From Apophysomyces variabilis (Eukaryota; Mucoromycota; Mucoromycetes; Mucorales; Mucoraceae), in the NCBI GenBank assembly GCA_002749535.1, contig MZZL01000399.1, positions 310,001 to 374,000 on the forward strand: a DNA stretch of 64,000 nt, given 5' to 3'. Position numbers and translations under genes: made by a program. Within the stretch, counting starts at the first letter, position 1. Each line of letters opens with the position of its first letter. Of this stretch, positions 10,623-20,569 are shown one piece after another. The notes under the pieces are model-generated. The model did no database searches. It was not told the DNA's origin and saw only the letters and a list, made by a program, of their open reading frames with translations.

Positions 10623-10925
10623 TGTCGTGGCAAGATCCTGATATCTGGGATTCGGACTTCTATTTTGCCATGCCTGAAGTTGAAGAACAACACGGAAGAA
10701 GCAGAAGAACGATTATGTTTGGGATTGAATAATAAAGAAACATAATGTATAGAACGATAGCCTTTTCCGTGGTCTTAGAACTAGTATTGTTTTGCCGCTA
10801 TCCTTCAGGCACAAAACAAAATATAAATGGAGAAACAATTGCAAAAGAATAAGAGCATCTTTTACGATCCTTATTTTATTATCTCATCGTTTCCCTGATC
10901 CGCTGCAAATTTGACCGATCGACTA
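10623..10925 (+). repeat. Highly degraded LTR-like remnant (copy E)
   Basis: It begins TGTCGTGG and retains, in order, an aaacataatgtatag block, aaaatataaatgg and gaataagagcatc followed by a T-rich segment. The right end is unclear. It is separated from copy D by 39 bases. It may be the oldest member of the stack, but the match is weak. Confidence 0.4.
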
Positions 10926-11279
10926 CGTTACAATGATTCGGAATAAAACTCAGATCTAAGGAAACAACACTGGAGGTCGGCTTTCGCTGACGTTTTGAAA
11001 AAGACGCTTCACTGCTTTGCATAAAACTTGCGTTTTGACTTGGTGAATCATTAGTCCCATTTAGTCCAAAAAGTACCGTTGGTTGTGCATAAGAGTAAGA
11101 CCAAGTTTGGCCGTGCAAGGGGCACTAGTAAGCCCAGTTTCTGGCAGTCTACGGAGTACGACAAATTTTTTTTCATCTGATGTAGATACAATCGCTTCAG
11201 GAAGTAAATGCAGCCAATGGCAAGAATAGAATTCGTCTACGAAAAATAAATTCGGACTGGTGGAAAATGAATTCATCTG

Positions 11280-12537
11280 ATGGAAAGAACAAAATTCATG
11301 TTGTACGAAATGGATTATATTGCTGATGAGGTACAGTTCCGTCTTGGAAACATTGAGCTCTCATACAAAGTATTTAACTCAACTGTCTCTGCAGAGCGAG
11401 AAGTGATAGAGGCAATGCAGATGGAAAAGGAGGTAAAGCCTGGTAGTGATGCTGTTATGAGGGAAACATCAATGAAGCGAAATTATACACGTTATTTTGA
11501 TCAGGACAAGGCGAGGTTCTTCAAGCTTTCGTTTGAGAAGTGTCTGATCGCGGCAGCTGCCGCAAAACGGCTTGGGTATCAACGTTCGTACAGCACAAAA
11601 ATGGGTTGAACAGTACGAGAGAGATCCTAATAGTATCTTTGAGAAACAGAGAAAGACTGGTTGTCCACGCATTCTCAATGAGGAGCACAAAAACCTTATT
11701 CTCGAATGCATTGATGCGAAACTTTCAGCTCTGCTGGACGACGTGATGAAGCACTTACGATAAGTATTTAAAGAATTAAAAGTATCCAAAAGTAGTTTGG
11801 TTCATTTTGTAGAAAACCATTGCCAATTTGTCGCTCAAAAACGCTCGCCTTCAACCCGTAGATCGGAACAGCGAGGAAAACATTCAAAAGCATTAGATTC
11901 ATAAACGGGAAAAAGCACACATCGATTTTAACAGTAACTGTGTCTTTCTTGATAAATCCGCGTTTCATATTAATCTGAAACGTAGTATGGCATGGTCAAA
12001 GAAATGCTGGTCTGCGGTGGTCATAGTTCCCAAAACACGAGCAAAAACAGCGACCATTTTTTAGGTGCGATTTCTGTCCAGAGTCTTGGTCAAATGCAAC
12101 CTCAGGCTTCCTTAGCCTCCACCCAATAAAACAGAAAGCGGGAAGAGATTGGGCATATAAGCAAGGGGACAGTTACAGGACATTATATTACTTTTTTAAA
12201 AGCCACGATGGGTGAAATGGACCAGCATCCGCATATGAAAAGATCATTACCTCGTGATGGATAATGCTCCAATCCATACATCAATTGATATAGCCAAATA
12301 TGTAGAACCTCATAGTTACCGCTGTGTCTATTTGCCATCCTATCTCCAGAGTTTAATCCAATTGAACAGTCTTGGTCAGTAGTTAAGAGTAAAGTCAAAC
12401 GAAACAAGTTACAGGAAATGGAGACACTGATGACAAGGATTAGTGAGGCTACTAATAGTTTAAGACTGCGAGACTTCAAGAGCTTTGTTTGGCATTCTCA
12501 AAAATGTTTAGACAAATGCAAAACAAACAAGAGCTAA
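11280..12537 (+). pseudogene. Decayed Tc1/mariner (IS630-like) transposase
   Basis: A DDE/D transposase relic. The N-terminal part reads YTRYFDQDKARFFKLSFEKC and then a helix-turn-helix. One extra G near 11577 shifts the frame, which resumes with GINVRTAQKWVEQY and KTGCPRILNEEHKNLILE (to 11763). Further pieces with stops follow. Near the C-terminus a segment corresponding to the catalytic end is readable around 12345-12480 (FNPIEQSWSVVKSKVKRNKL, then ISEATNSLRLRDFKSFVWHS). Several frameshifts and stops make it inactive. A related but shorter copy lies at 62390-63496 on the other strand. Both coding parts begin with an MRE start. I did not find the terminal inverted repeats. Confidence 0.8.
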
Positions 12538-13090
12538 GCTCTCAGAAAAAAACTAAAGAGGCACCGGTATCCCGTGCGATCTAGCTCATCCAAGTTTTTC
12601 TTTTCATGTCTTTTTTATTTACTGCCATAGCGAGCATTGCTCTTCAAAATGGATGTGTCTTGGAAGCATGGTAAGAAGTTGACTAGTATAAATATATATA
12701 TGAAGTGCTAGTACGCTATCTTATCATACAGGTCTTAAAAAAATATATCCCCAAGAGTAAAAGCCCGCGATTTTCTGCATTCGTCTCAAAAAACAAAAAA
12801 GATATTCTAGCATGGTCATTGGACATAGCTGCCACTTCCTTTCATGGTTTGCATAGTGCCTTGGTGTAGCGGTTTAGTGATGCTTATATGAAGATCAACA
12901 GCACGAAAAAAAAAGTATAAAACAAGGAAGCAAGTTGCAGCATTTGTTTCATTCCATCGTTTGCACTCAAGCTTTACTCGCAGGGTAAATCGCTCCCCTC
13001 TCTCTCATTTTGTTTCAAACATGGGGATTTTTCTTATCTACAATGTAGAAACAAACGGCGGGAGCTTTCCATGAATAAGCAATCAGTACA
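12538..13090. other. Intergenic region, no supported gene
   Basis: AT-rich sequence with short A and T runs and only short frames. I see no recognisable gene or repeat. Confidence 0.5.
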
Positions 13091-13729
13091 TTGACCGAAG
13101 CAGCATCGCCTGCTGTCAGAGAAGTGCGCCGATTGATCCATTCTTCTGGTGATGAAAGCCTTCCGGCAGAAGCCATTGCTCATTATGATCATTATGAATG
13201 TATCGGCGATTCCATGGAATGCCTAACGACGATACCCCTTCCGACGCCACACCTGTCAGCTCACCTTTGGCTTCGACCATATCCTCCATGTCAACGGCAT
13301 TATCCGGGTCCTTGTTGGAACCTGGCCAAGATCGATCTTTTGTCAATCAAGCTGACATCTCGGAGAAGTTTTGTCAAATGCAACAATGTGTCTTTGGCTT
13401 GGTGGGTTCAAAAAGCTTGGGCTTGGAATCAGATGTGCAACTTATTCTGGCGTTGTTCTCGATTTTATTCTTGCAAAACAACAATCGCATCCACAAAGCA
13501 ATGATTCCATATTTTGATCACCAGTTGTATATCAAGATCCGAAAACAGAACCTTTGATTCGTGGACCACAAATGCCAAATTTCCGGCTGCTGCAACGGTG
13601 AACCTGATTGAAATTGCCCAAGATGTCTACAACAAGAAAAAGGATATTTGCAAAGCTGGCGCATCCATCTTCACTTTGGCAAGCACAATGGACAACTCGA
13701 TTGACAATCAGCTGGTCATGTCGATCTAA
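13091..13729 (+). pseudogene. Broken coding region of unknown function
   Basis: Protein-like sequence jumps between two frames. Frame 2 runs from about 13091 to 13210 (EVRRLIHSSGDESLPAEAIA), frame 1 from 13198 to 13557 (VNQADISEKFCQMQQCVFGL, then SDVQLILALFSILFLQNN), and frame 2 again to a stop at 13729 (NLIEIAQDVYNKKKDICKAG). I see no splice sites that would join the pieces, so indels are the simplest reading. It may be the N-terminal part of the broken locus that follows at 13975. I do not recognise the family. Confidence applies to there being a coding relic, not to a function. Confidence 0.4.
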
Positions 13730-13974
13730 CAGCTCATCCAATCCCTCTCATATGATGCCACTGTGTTATACGTGTATAGGAAAAGGGACGGATAGAATCG
13801 TTTGAGACTGTTGGATATCTTTATTTCATTCAACTTGTCTGCCTATTTATAATTATTTGCTCTTATGCGGGATTTGTAATTAGTGAACGTTCTTCTCAGC
13901 GATAGGTGTATGATTTAGCTCAGTGTAATAACTGCAGTAGAGCAGTGTCACCTTGTCTTCATCCTCTGTGATAG

Positions 13975-14865
13975 GTCCCTGATTTAGAGAAGACGTGCAA
14001 TCGGTGTTCCCAAACTAGAGAAGTTCACTGTAAATGGAAACACGTTAATTCCCGATCATCCTGTTTATGGAACACAAGCACTAGGAAGTCACACTACGAC
14101 AGCGACGTACTGTATACCACAGCCACCAAACTCGAGATCTCGGAGACGACCCTCATTACCAGGTATTTGGTGCCAGCTTTGCAGCCTCTGTTTGGCCACC
14201 GTGAACGAGCCGTACGCCTGGAATTCACTGCCACCGACCTTGCCAACAAGCAGAAACGCCCTCCCAGCTTCAATGGCTCCCCTGATTGCGTAATCACCAC
14301 CTTCCCTCATGCAACAGTCGACGGCATCAACATTGGTTTTAGCGAAGTCAAACGGTCGACCATGGCTGGTGATCCTTTTTTGGTGAACTGGGACCTGGTG
14401 CGCCTGGCAATGTTTGGAAAGGGTGCCCTCGATTCGAATAACCTTTCTACTAACCTGGCCATCCATATCATTTGGTAAGTTGGATTGGGAAAGAGCAAAG
14501 ACAAAAAGAACAAAAAAAAAGAGAGAGAGAGAGAAACAGGGCCGACTGACTGAAAACAATAAATAATTGAAATTGCATCAAGTAGACTCGATGTTTCTAT
14601 CCCCTGTCGTCACGTTTTACCTTATCAAATTGGAAGCTGATGGGCTCTACATAATGACAGAGCTTGATCGGGTACAGATCCCTATGTCCATCTTGGAAGT
14701 ACCGACCTACCTCAGCAAATTCACCCGCCTCAAAAATGTCATGCACATTTTTTGAATCTTTTTGTACACCTGAAGATAATAACATCGACACCTCTTGCCG
14801 ACGTCAATCACTTCTTGCAACCGATCTCATGAGCATCCCGAACAAAAAAAGAAAGGATAGATAGC
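13975..14865 (+). pseudogene. Broken gene of a PD-(D/E)XK-like family of unknown function
   Basis: An exon appears to start after a tag acceptor at 13974. It shows a Cys/His-rich stretch (CNRCSQTREVHCKWKHV) and then an open block to about 14474 with SPDCVITTF and, some 20 residues on, GINIGFSEVKRS. The spaced P-D and E-x-K resemble a PD-(D/E)XK nuclease core. A donor gtaagt at 14475 leads to a second block (VTFYLIKLEADGLYIMTELD, then YLSKFTRLKNVMHIF) that hits a stop at 14755. Dropping one T from the six-T run at about 14748 continues the frame through ESFCTPEDNN to a natural end in KKRKDR near 14865. The splice phase between the blocks does not close either. I recall similar proteins being expanded in Mucoromycota genomes, with no known function. 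The nuclease idea is inference from motif spacing. Confidence 0.5.
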
Positions 14866-15080
14866 GAAAAGATTCTACTGGACACGCTGCGCGATGAAAT
14901 AAAAAACAAACCATGAAACATTGTTATTATCTAAACCCGTCGTTGGGTTTCAAAAATTGGCATGGTTGCGATAGTACTATGTTTGCCAAAAATAATTTCG
15001 CAAACTACGAAAATCGGAGAGCTATCCCGCTTTTCTAACAAGATCCCACATAAATATTCGTATATAACCAAGTTTTTATT

Positions 15081-18000
15081 TTATGTTCGAAATAAGGAAC
15101 CTTTCCATGTTGGCGGTTTCCTTGGACTTTGTTTAACTGTACCGGATAGCTGCCATAGATGTCGCATTGTTGGTCGGCCGTGAGGGCAGTTCTATAGGAT
15201 GTAGATTTAGCAAGCAGTGAATATCCTATTCATTCAATTCAGTTACCCAAGGCTGATCGATCTCTCCCATATGTCGAACAATCTACAAGATTCCATTGGA
15301 ATAAGCAAACCTCATAACTACCATATCCCGACATACCTTGGTCATCTTCTGGATATTTAAGCTGTCGCCAATCATGACAGACCGGCGGCATGCGCGTGAT
15401 GCAAACATAGCTCTATTCTTACTACACCTCACCATTTCTCCCGGCCGCTCAGATAATAAAAAGACAAGCTCACTAAAATCTGAGCCAATAAGATGAGGAA
15501 GAGCTTATTATAAGAAAGAAAAAAGGCGAAAGGGCATAAAGGCTTTTTTTTCAGTGTTACCTCGGCTATCGAACATCGTGTTTTTGCTGGCTGGCTGTGA
15601 AACGACTCGGACACGTCGCGTAGGTTCACCTTCTGGATCAATTCTGACATCAAAACCATTTGCACGCAATATCTCAACATTTTCCATAACAACCAATTCT
15701 TCTGCAGCAGTCAGCTCTGGTATATGAGGTCTGCGAGATATGAGATAGAATCCTTAAATTAGATATAATTTTCTTTTTTTACCTTATGAGCCGTTGACCT
15801 TCAATACGTGTTGTTTGTTGAAGCGTCTCAAAATTGTACTTTTCATCCGAAGCATGTTGATCAATAATAAACAAATCATGATCATCCAGAACAGCAATGA
15901 TAAATCCAAGGTTAAACTGTCCAAGTATCCGCATCTCTGCAAAATCGCTTTTCTTTATGATACGGCTCAATGCATCTGCGGCATCTTCATTATTTTCAAC
16001 GTTACTGATGTTTGCGTTCTTTAGTATAGGTAATAATTCTTCTTCCATAGTTTCTTCAGGCTTTTGTAATTCTGATAACCGGACTCCGTACTTTAACTGA
16101 TCCATTGGTGGTATGCCTATCGTCTCTGCTTTCCCAATGGTATTCCATAAATTGCGGTATGACAACATCTCAGGTTCGAGGACAGGTTGTTTTATCTCAT
16201 CCACTTCGTCCATTTCTGTCGGCCCTGTGGTCGGCTGCTGTGCTGCATGAATCATCCTGATATCCGTTTCCACCTTTTGCTGAATTGGTCCTAATGATTC
16301 GGTGTCGGGTTCGCTAAGATCTCTAGGGCTGCGTATGGTTGACATTTTTTGGGTATTCTCATCTTCTACAACCTCTTCATCTGAAATAGCATCACGATCA
16401 ACGGGAGATGGGTAGGTCTTTGCTCGTTTCTGTATGAACGTATCGAGCGTGCTGTTTGGTCTTTTTCCTGTCGATAGAATTCGATGACTGCGTGATGGAG
16501 GCGTCAAAGCGTATCGGGTCAACGACGTACTTGGTTGAGCGGCTTCTTGAGAAATTGCTTGCAAGAAGGCTCTCCGGGACTCTTGAGACTCACCAGTAGC
16601 AGCATCATCATCGTCACTATCTACAAGCATCGCCTCCTGATTAAGAGCGGGTATTGACTGGCTTTCCGTAGTCGCAGTTGATGCCGTCGATAGTTCTTCC
16701 GTAGGTAAGTTTTCAGCCATAAGAGCGTTGATTCCAAAGGTCGAACGGCTCGGTTCCAACTGTTCTATCAATTTTTCCTAGCAGAAATTTGCTTCATCGT
16801 GGCTATTCGGTTGTACTTAGCGAGCTTACTGTGATATGTTCAATGAGCAGCTGGTCATTATGGAGAAAAATTGTTCTCTTATCAGGACTGACGTTTACAT
16901 CGTATACATCTAGATTTACACTGGTTACTGGACACTTGCTTGTCAGTGTAGAACATACCTGTAGGGACCTTGATATCAGCAACAACAAATGGATACTGAT
17001 TTGATATAAAGTTCCTATATATTTCATTGAACGTTTTTGAAACCTATGATAAAAACACAAAATTAAAACCAGCTAGGTCAAAAGCTACTGAAAGGTTACC
17101 CTCGGAAGAGAACACGGTCGTCCATTAATATAAAGATACTGGCGGTCGGTAGTACTCCGGCCACATCCCCATTGCGGCTTTGATATAAAGCCATCTACAT
17201 ATGGACTTCCCCTAACGAAGGTTAGCATACGCATAACATGATGGTCGCCTAACCTTGGTTTGGAAGAAACACTTGCGCCTAAAACAGGGGATAGATCGAT
17301 ACTAAATGCTACCATCTGCGTACAAAATTTCGCTCCAAATACGTTTGCAATGTTTTCTCGAATGGTTTTGTTGCCGTTAGTAGACAGTACGCGCGTGGTC
17401 TTTCTGTATTATTTTAGCCGTCTAAAACTAGAATTATCATTTTCGCAAGGTTTACCCTTTTGTAGTCTGGTTCGTTGCAATAATCCGAACGTTGGTGGAG
17501 ATGATTGCATAGGACTGGATCATTGCTAATGCCTTTCCGTATTCCCGCTTTATATTGCGGCTGAATTCTCGCTGTCGAACCGGTAAAGAGTGAAAGATAT
17601 TCGAGAGTTGTACCGTTGTGCCAACCTAAGACATGTTTAGCTAACCGTTGGTATGATTGTAGCTATCCTACTGTTCGCGCAACGGGCGCCTGTGATTTCA
17701 GCTGCCCATTTGCATCGTATTCCAAGCGAACCCCTTTGGGCGCCTGTTCCGCAGTGGCCGTGATAATAGCAAGGTCGGAAAGGGCGCAAAGAGAGCTTAA
17801 CGCTTCTCCTCTAAATCCAAATGTAGTGACCCTTTCGAGATCCTCGAATGTCTGCAATTTCGATGTATAATGCTTCAACGCTACATAATGGCCAATAAAT
17901 TACCTAACACGACCGTCGATCTTTAGTATTACCAATCGACTCATAACAGGTAGGGTGAACTCCTGAACCATTGTCGATTACTTCCAAGCCTTCAAGGCCA

Positions 18001-18203
18001 TTCTCTTTAAACTTTATTTCTGCAGATCGCGGTCAGCAAGATCATTCGTAGCTATGCGACCATTGTTTACCAACAGAGGTTGCCCCGGCATCAATACTGT
18101 TTTCAACTAATTCCTTTACAGCTGTTGCTAGATCGAGTACAACTTGGCCGGAGCATATACGGTGTATTGACTGCTTATCTATGGGACGAATAGTTTGGGT
18201 CAT
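15081..18203 (-). CDS. PMS1: DNA mismatch repair protein PMS1/PMS2 (MutL-alpha endonuclease subunit)
   Basis: This MutL homologue pairs with MLH1 and nicks DNA in mismatch repair. Twelve exons splice in phase on the minus strand: 18203-18071, 18019-17933, 17880-17672, 17625-17456, 17403-17100, 17043-16959, 16927-16830, 16777-15783, 15730-15561, 15479-15337, 15282-15247 and 15191-15081. The product is 846 residues, close to human PMS2 (862). GHKL ATPase motifs are present: the [11 protein letters not shown] glutamate, DNGSGV and [10 protein letters not shown]. After a disordered acidic linker come the endonuclease and zinc-site motifs [24 protein letters not shown] and [11 protein letters not shown], which mark it as the nicking (yeast Pms1, human PMS2) paralogue. 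The start is the ATG before [19 protein letters not shown]. The intron 16928-16958 is only 31 nt, yet the frame requires it. Confidence 0.95.
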
Positions 18204-18625
18204 GTTGAAATCGATGAAGTGCAAAACAGGTGCTGGATTTGAAAGACAAGCAACCCGTACGTTTTTCGGACAAAAAATGCATCGCCACAAGATACATGTA
18301 CCTACAATAAGGCACATAGTATTTAGTATTCAAAAGTTTAAATGTCAATTATCGACCAGCATCCCGTATTGTTTTTTGGTCAATTGGGCGTAGCTATTGT
18401 CATCAGAATCTTCGATAATGCCCAACTTGCTGTAGGATGAGAAAACATGCTTTTCTATGACCTCCTCATTGATCTAATGAAGACACTATGGAACAACGGG
18501 TGGCGTGCAAAGACAATCCATTCATTTGCTTTGATTTTAGGCTGCCTATCAAGCTATGCTGCGTGTAACAGGATTGGAGGACATTAACTTGAGTGATAGA
18601 ACACTGCGTAGGTGACAATTTGTGT
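18204..18625. other. Gap between PMS1 and ALG5 with two exon-like fragments
   Basis: On the minus strand about 44 codons after a tag (near 18475) are open to a stop near 18344 and contain VFSSYSKLGIIEDSDDNSYA. On the plus strand a fragment after a tag at about 18540 reads AAYQAMLRVTGLEDINLSD to a stop near 18613. Neither has a visible start or partner exon, and I recognise neither. At least one may be chance. Confidence 0.3.
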
Positions 18626-19777
18626 TCATTGGCTCTTGATAGATTTATTCACGTCAACTTGCCAAAAGCCCAGTATGTAGTTTAAGCGAATTAACAGAAG
18701 ATCCCTTGCCATTTGAATCGAATCCCTCATTAAATTAACTTTGCTACCGTCAATTTCATGCCAATTCACTGGTACTTCAGCGATAGGAATATTCTGGGAC
18801 TGGGCAATCATCAAGCATTCGATATCGAAGATCCATCGTTCAACGTGCATGTTTGGAAAAACAATTTGTGCCGTTTTGCGTGTGAATAACTTGAATCCAC
18901 ATTGGGTATCATCTATGCCACGAACACCCAAGACATACACGAGCAGATGAAACCCTCTCATAAAAAGATTTCGGATAAAGGAACGCTGATAACAAGCCAT
19001 GTAAGTCTACCTTTTTTCTTTTCACAGGTGATATGTCTACCTTGACTACTGCTTCTGTAGAAACCAGGTGTGCTCGCGATCCGACCGCAATACCCTGTCC
19101 ATCTACTGAGGCCTTCTTCAAAGCCGTTTCCACCATAGCAAGGTCGGAGAAACGGGTAGCACCGTCAGCATCGACCATCAAGCATTGCTCTCCGCGTGCA
19201 ACGAGCATTCCCTAAACAATAAGAACGAACCCGATAAGTCTATATTTGAGTTTCAAACAGTCTATGCAATTCTTACCTGAGTCACTGCACCACCCTTGCC
19301 TCTATTGATCTCTAATCCCAAAACGCGAAGATCCACGTGTTTGTGTTCTTGGGCAAATTTCAGTGCCACATTCACCGTATCGTCTCTACTGCCATCGTCC
19401 ACCACAATGATCTCATATGAAAACGTCTTATCGTCGGCCTTTCTATTTTCCAGGTACTGGACAGTTTCTTTCAACATGGTAGGCAAACGTTTGCTTTCAT
19501 CAAACGCAGGCACGATGCAGGAAAGCTGCACCGTGGCTTCGTCAAAAACAGATCCAAATCGTTTTGGTTCGGTGGAGTGTGCATCTCGATAATATTTCTC
19601 GTTTTCTGTTCGTCTTCTTGGTTTTGGTGATAGAGAAGAGAGCGTGGACAATATGCCAAGAATCTAATGCTAGATGATTATTTCGACGTGCGACTCTCAA
19701 GGGTTTTTTTGGCAGTCGATGCGTACCACTGCAATACCAGAAAATAATGCAGCGGCGATGAGGTTGAAGTAGTCCAT
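18626..19777 (-). CDS. ALG5: Dolichyl-phosphate beta-glucosyltransferase ALG5
   Basis: Alg5 transfers glucose from UDP-glucose to dolichyl phosphate at the cytosolic face of the ER, making the donor for the last glucoses of the N-glycan precursor. Four exons are in phase: 19777-19727, 19663-19277, 19211-19041 and 18985-18626, giving 322 residues (human ALG5 has 324). The start encodes a short N-terminal membrane anchor (MDYFNLIAAALFSGIAV) followed by LSPKPRRR. The GT2 fold is clear: VPAFDES, VVDDGSRDDT, GKGGAVTQ, the DxD-like VDADGATRFSD, and the GFKLFTR...WIFDIE segment. It is head-to-tail with PMS1, whose ATG lies about 420 bp downstream of the ALG5 stop. Confidence 0.95.
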
Positions 19778-20569
19778 TATTGAAAGGGGGAGGGAAGAGA
19801 GCGATAGGAAGGAAGGGTGGGTGTTACTGAAAGGAAACAGAAAGTTAAGGTGAATGGAACAGCAAAGGTAGGTCTCGTTCGCTTTTCCGTGCCTTTTTTC
19901 ACTGATTTTTGCCTTGCGCTTTTTGAAATTATTTTCAGCAGCGAATAAGAGAGGTTTGCGTTGAACTCTTATGGCCACTAATAGAAATCCTTCTAGCGCG
20001 TCAATGCAGTTTCCAATTTTGGCACATAGTTTAGATAAGATCAACCCGTTCAAACATCAATGCGCGATTTTGCTTTTCCAACAGTGCATCAGTCTGAATA
20101 CAAATACTCTCCTGAGAAGGTCGTAGCGTATTTGCTGATAAGCATCTGTAGTGAACGTCTTTCTATCAACGAGATAAGGGGTCGAAATGAACCATTGCAT
20201 AACCCACTGTGCGTCTGTGTCCCAATCGTTAGTTTGCTTTAACTCTCTGTGACCATTGCAATGAGTCTCGGCTTTAAGTCGGTTCATACAGGCAATCACA
20301 GACAACGTTGATTGACATAAATCGACATCAGTTTAACCAAAGCGTATGTAACTTACCTATCTTACATTTGAGCAATACATGTATGTTCAATAGCCATGCA
20401 TACAATCATTTAGTAAGGAATATTGAGTACAAGGTGTTTGAAAGGGAACTGCAGGCTCCGTAACTTTACTGCAGGACAAACCCTAGCTAGCAGTATCTGT
20501 CGCTTTCTGGGAGTTGAGTAACTCGTTTCTGCCTTTTTTTTTTCTCTCGTAGTTTCAGGGAAAGACAAT
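19778..20569. other. Intergenic region upstream of ALG5
   Basis: The region presumably holds the ALG5 promoter. Only short frames without recognisable domains are present (for example 82 codons, minus, 20057-20305). Confidence 0.5.

Noticed and set aside
14089..14559. 156-codon minus-strand frame over the PD-(D/E)XK-like locus
   Set aside because: The plus strand carries the conserved protein features; the minus frame looks like its mirror.
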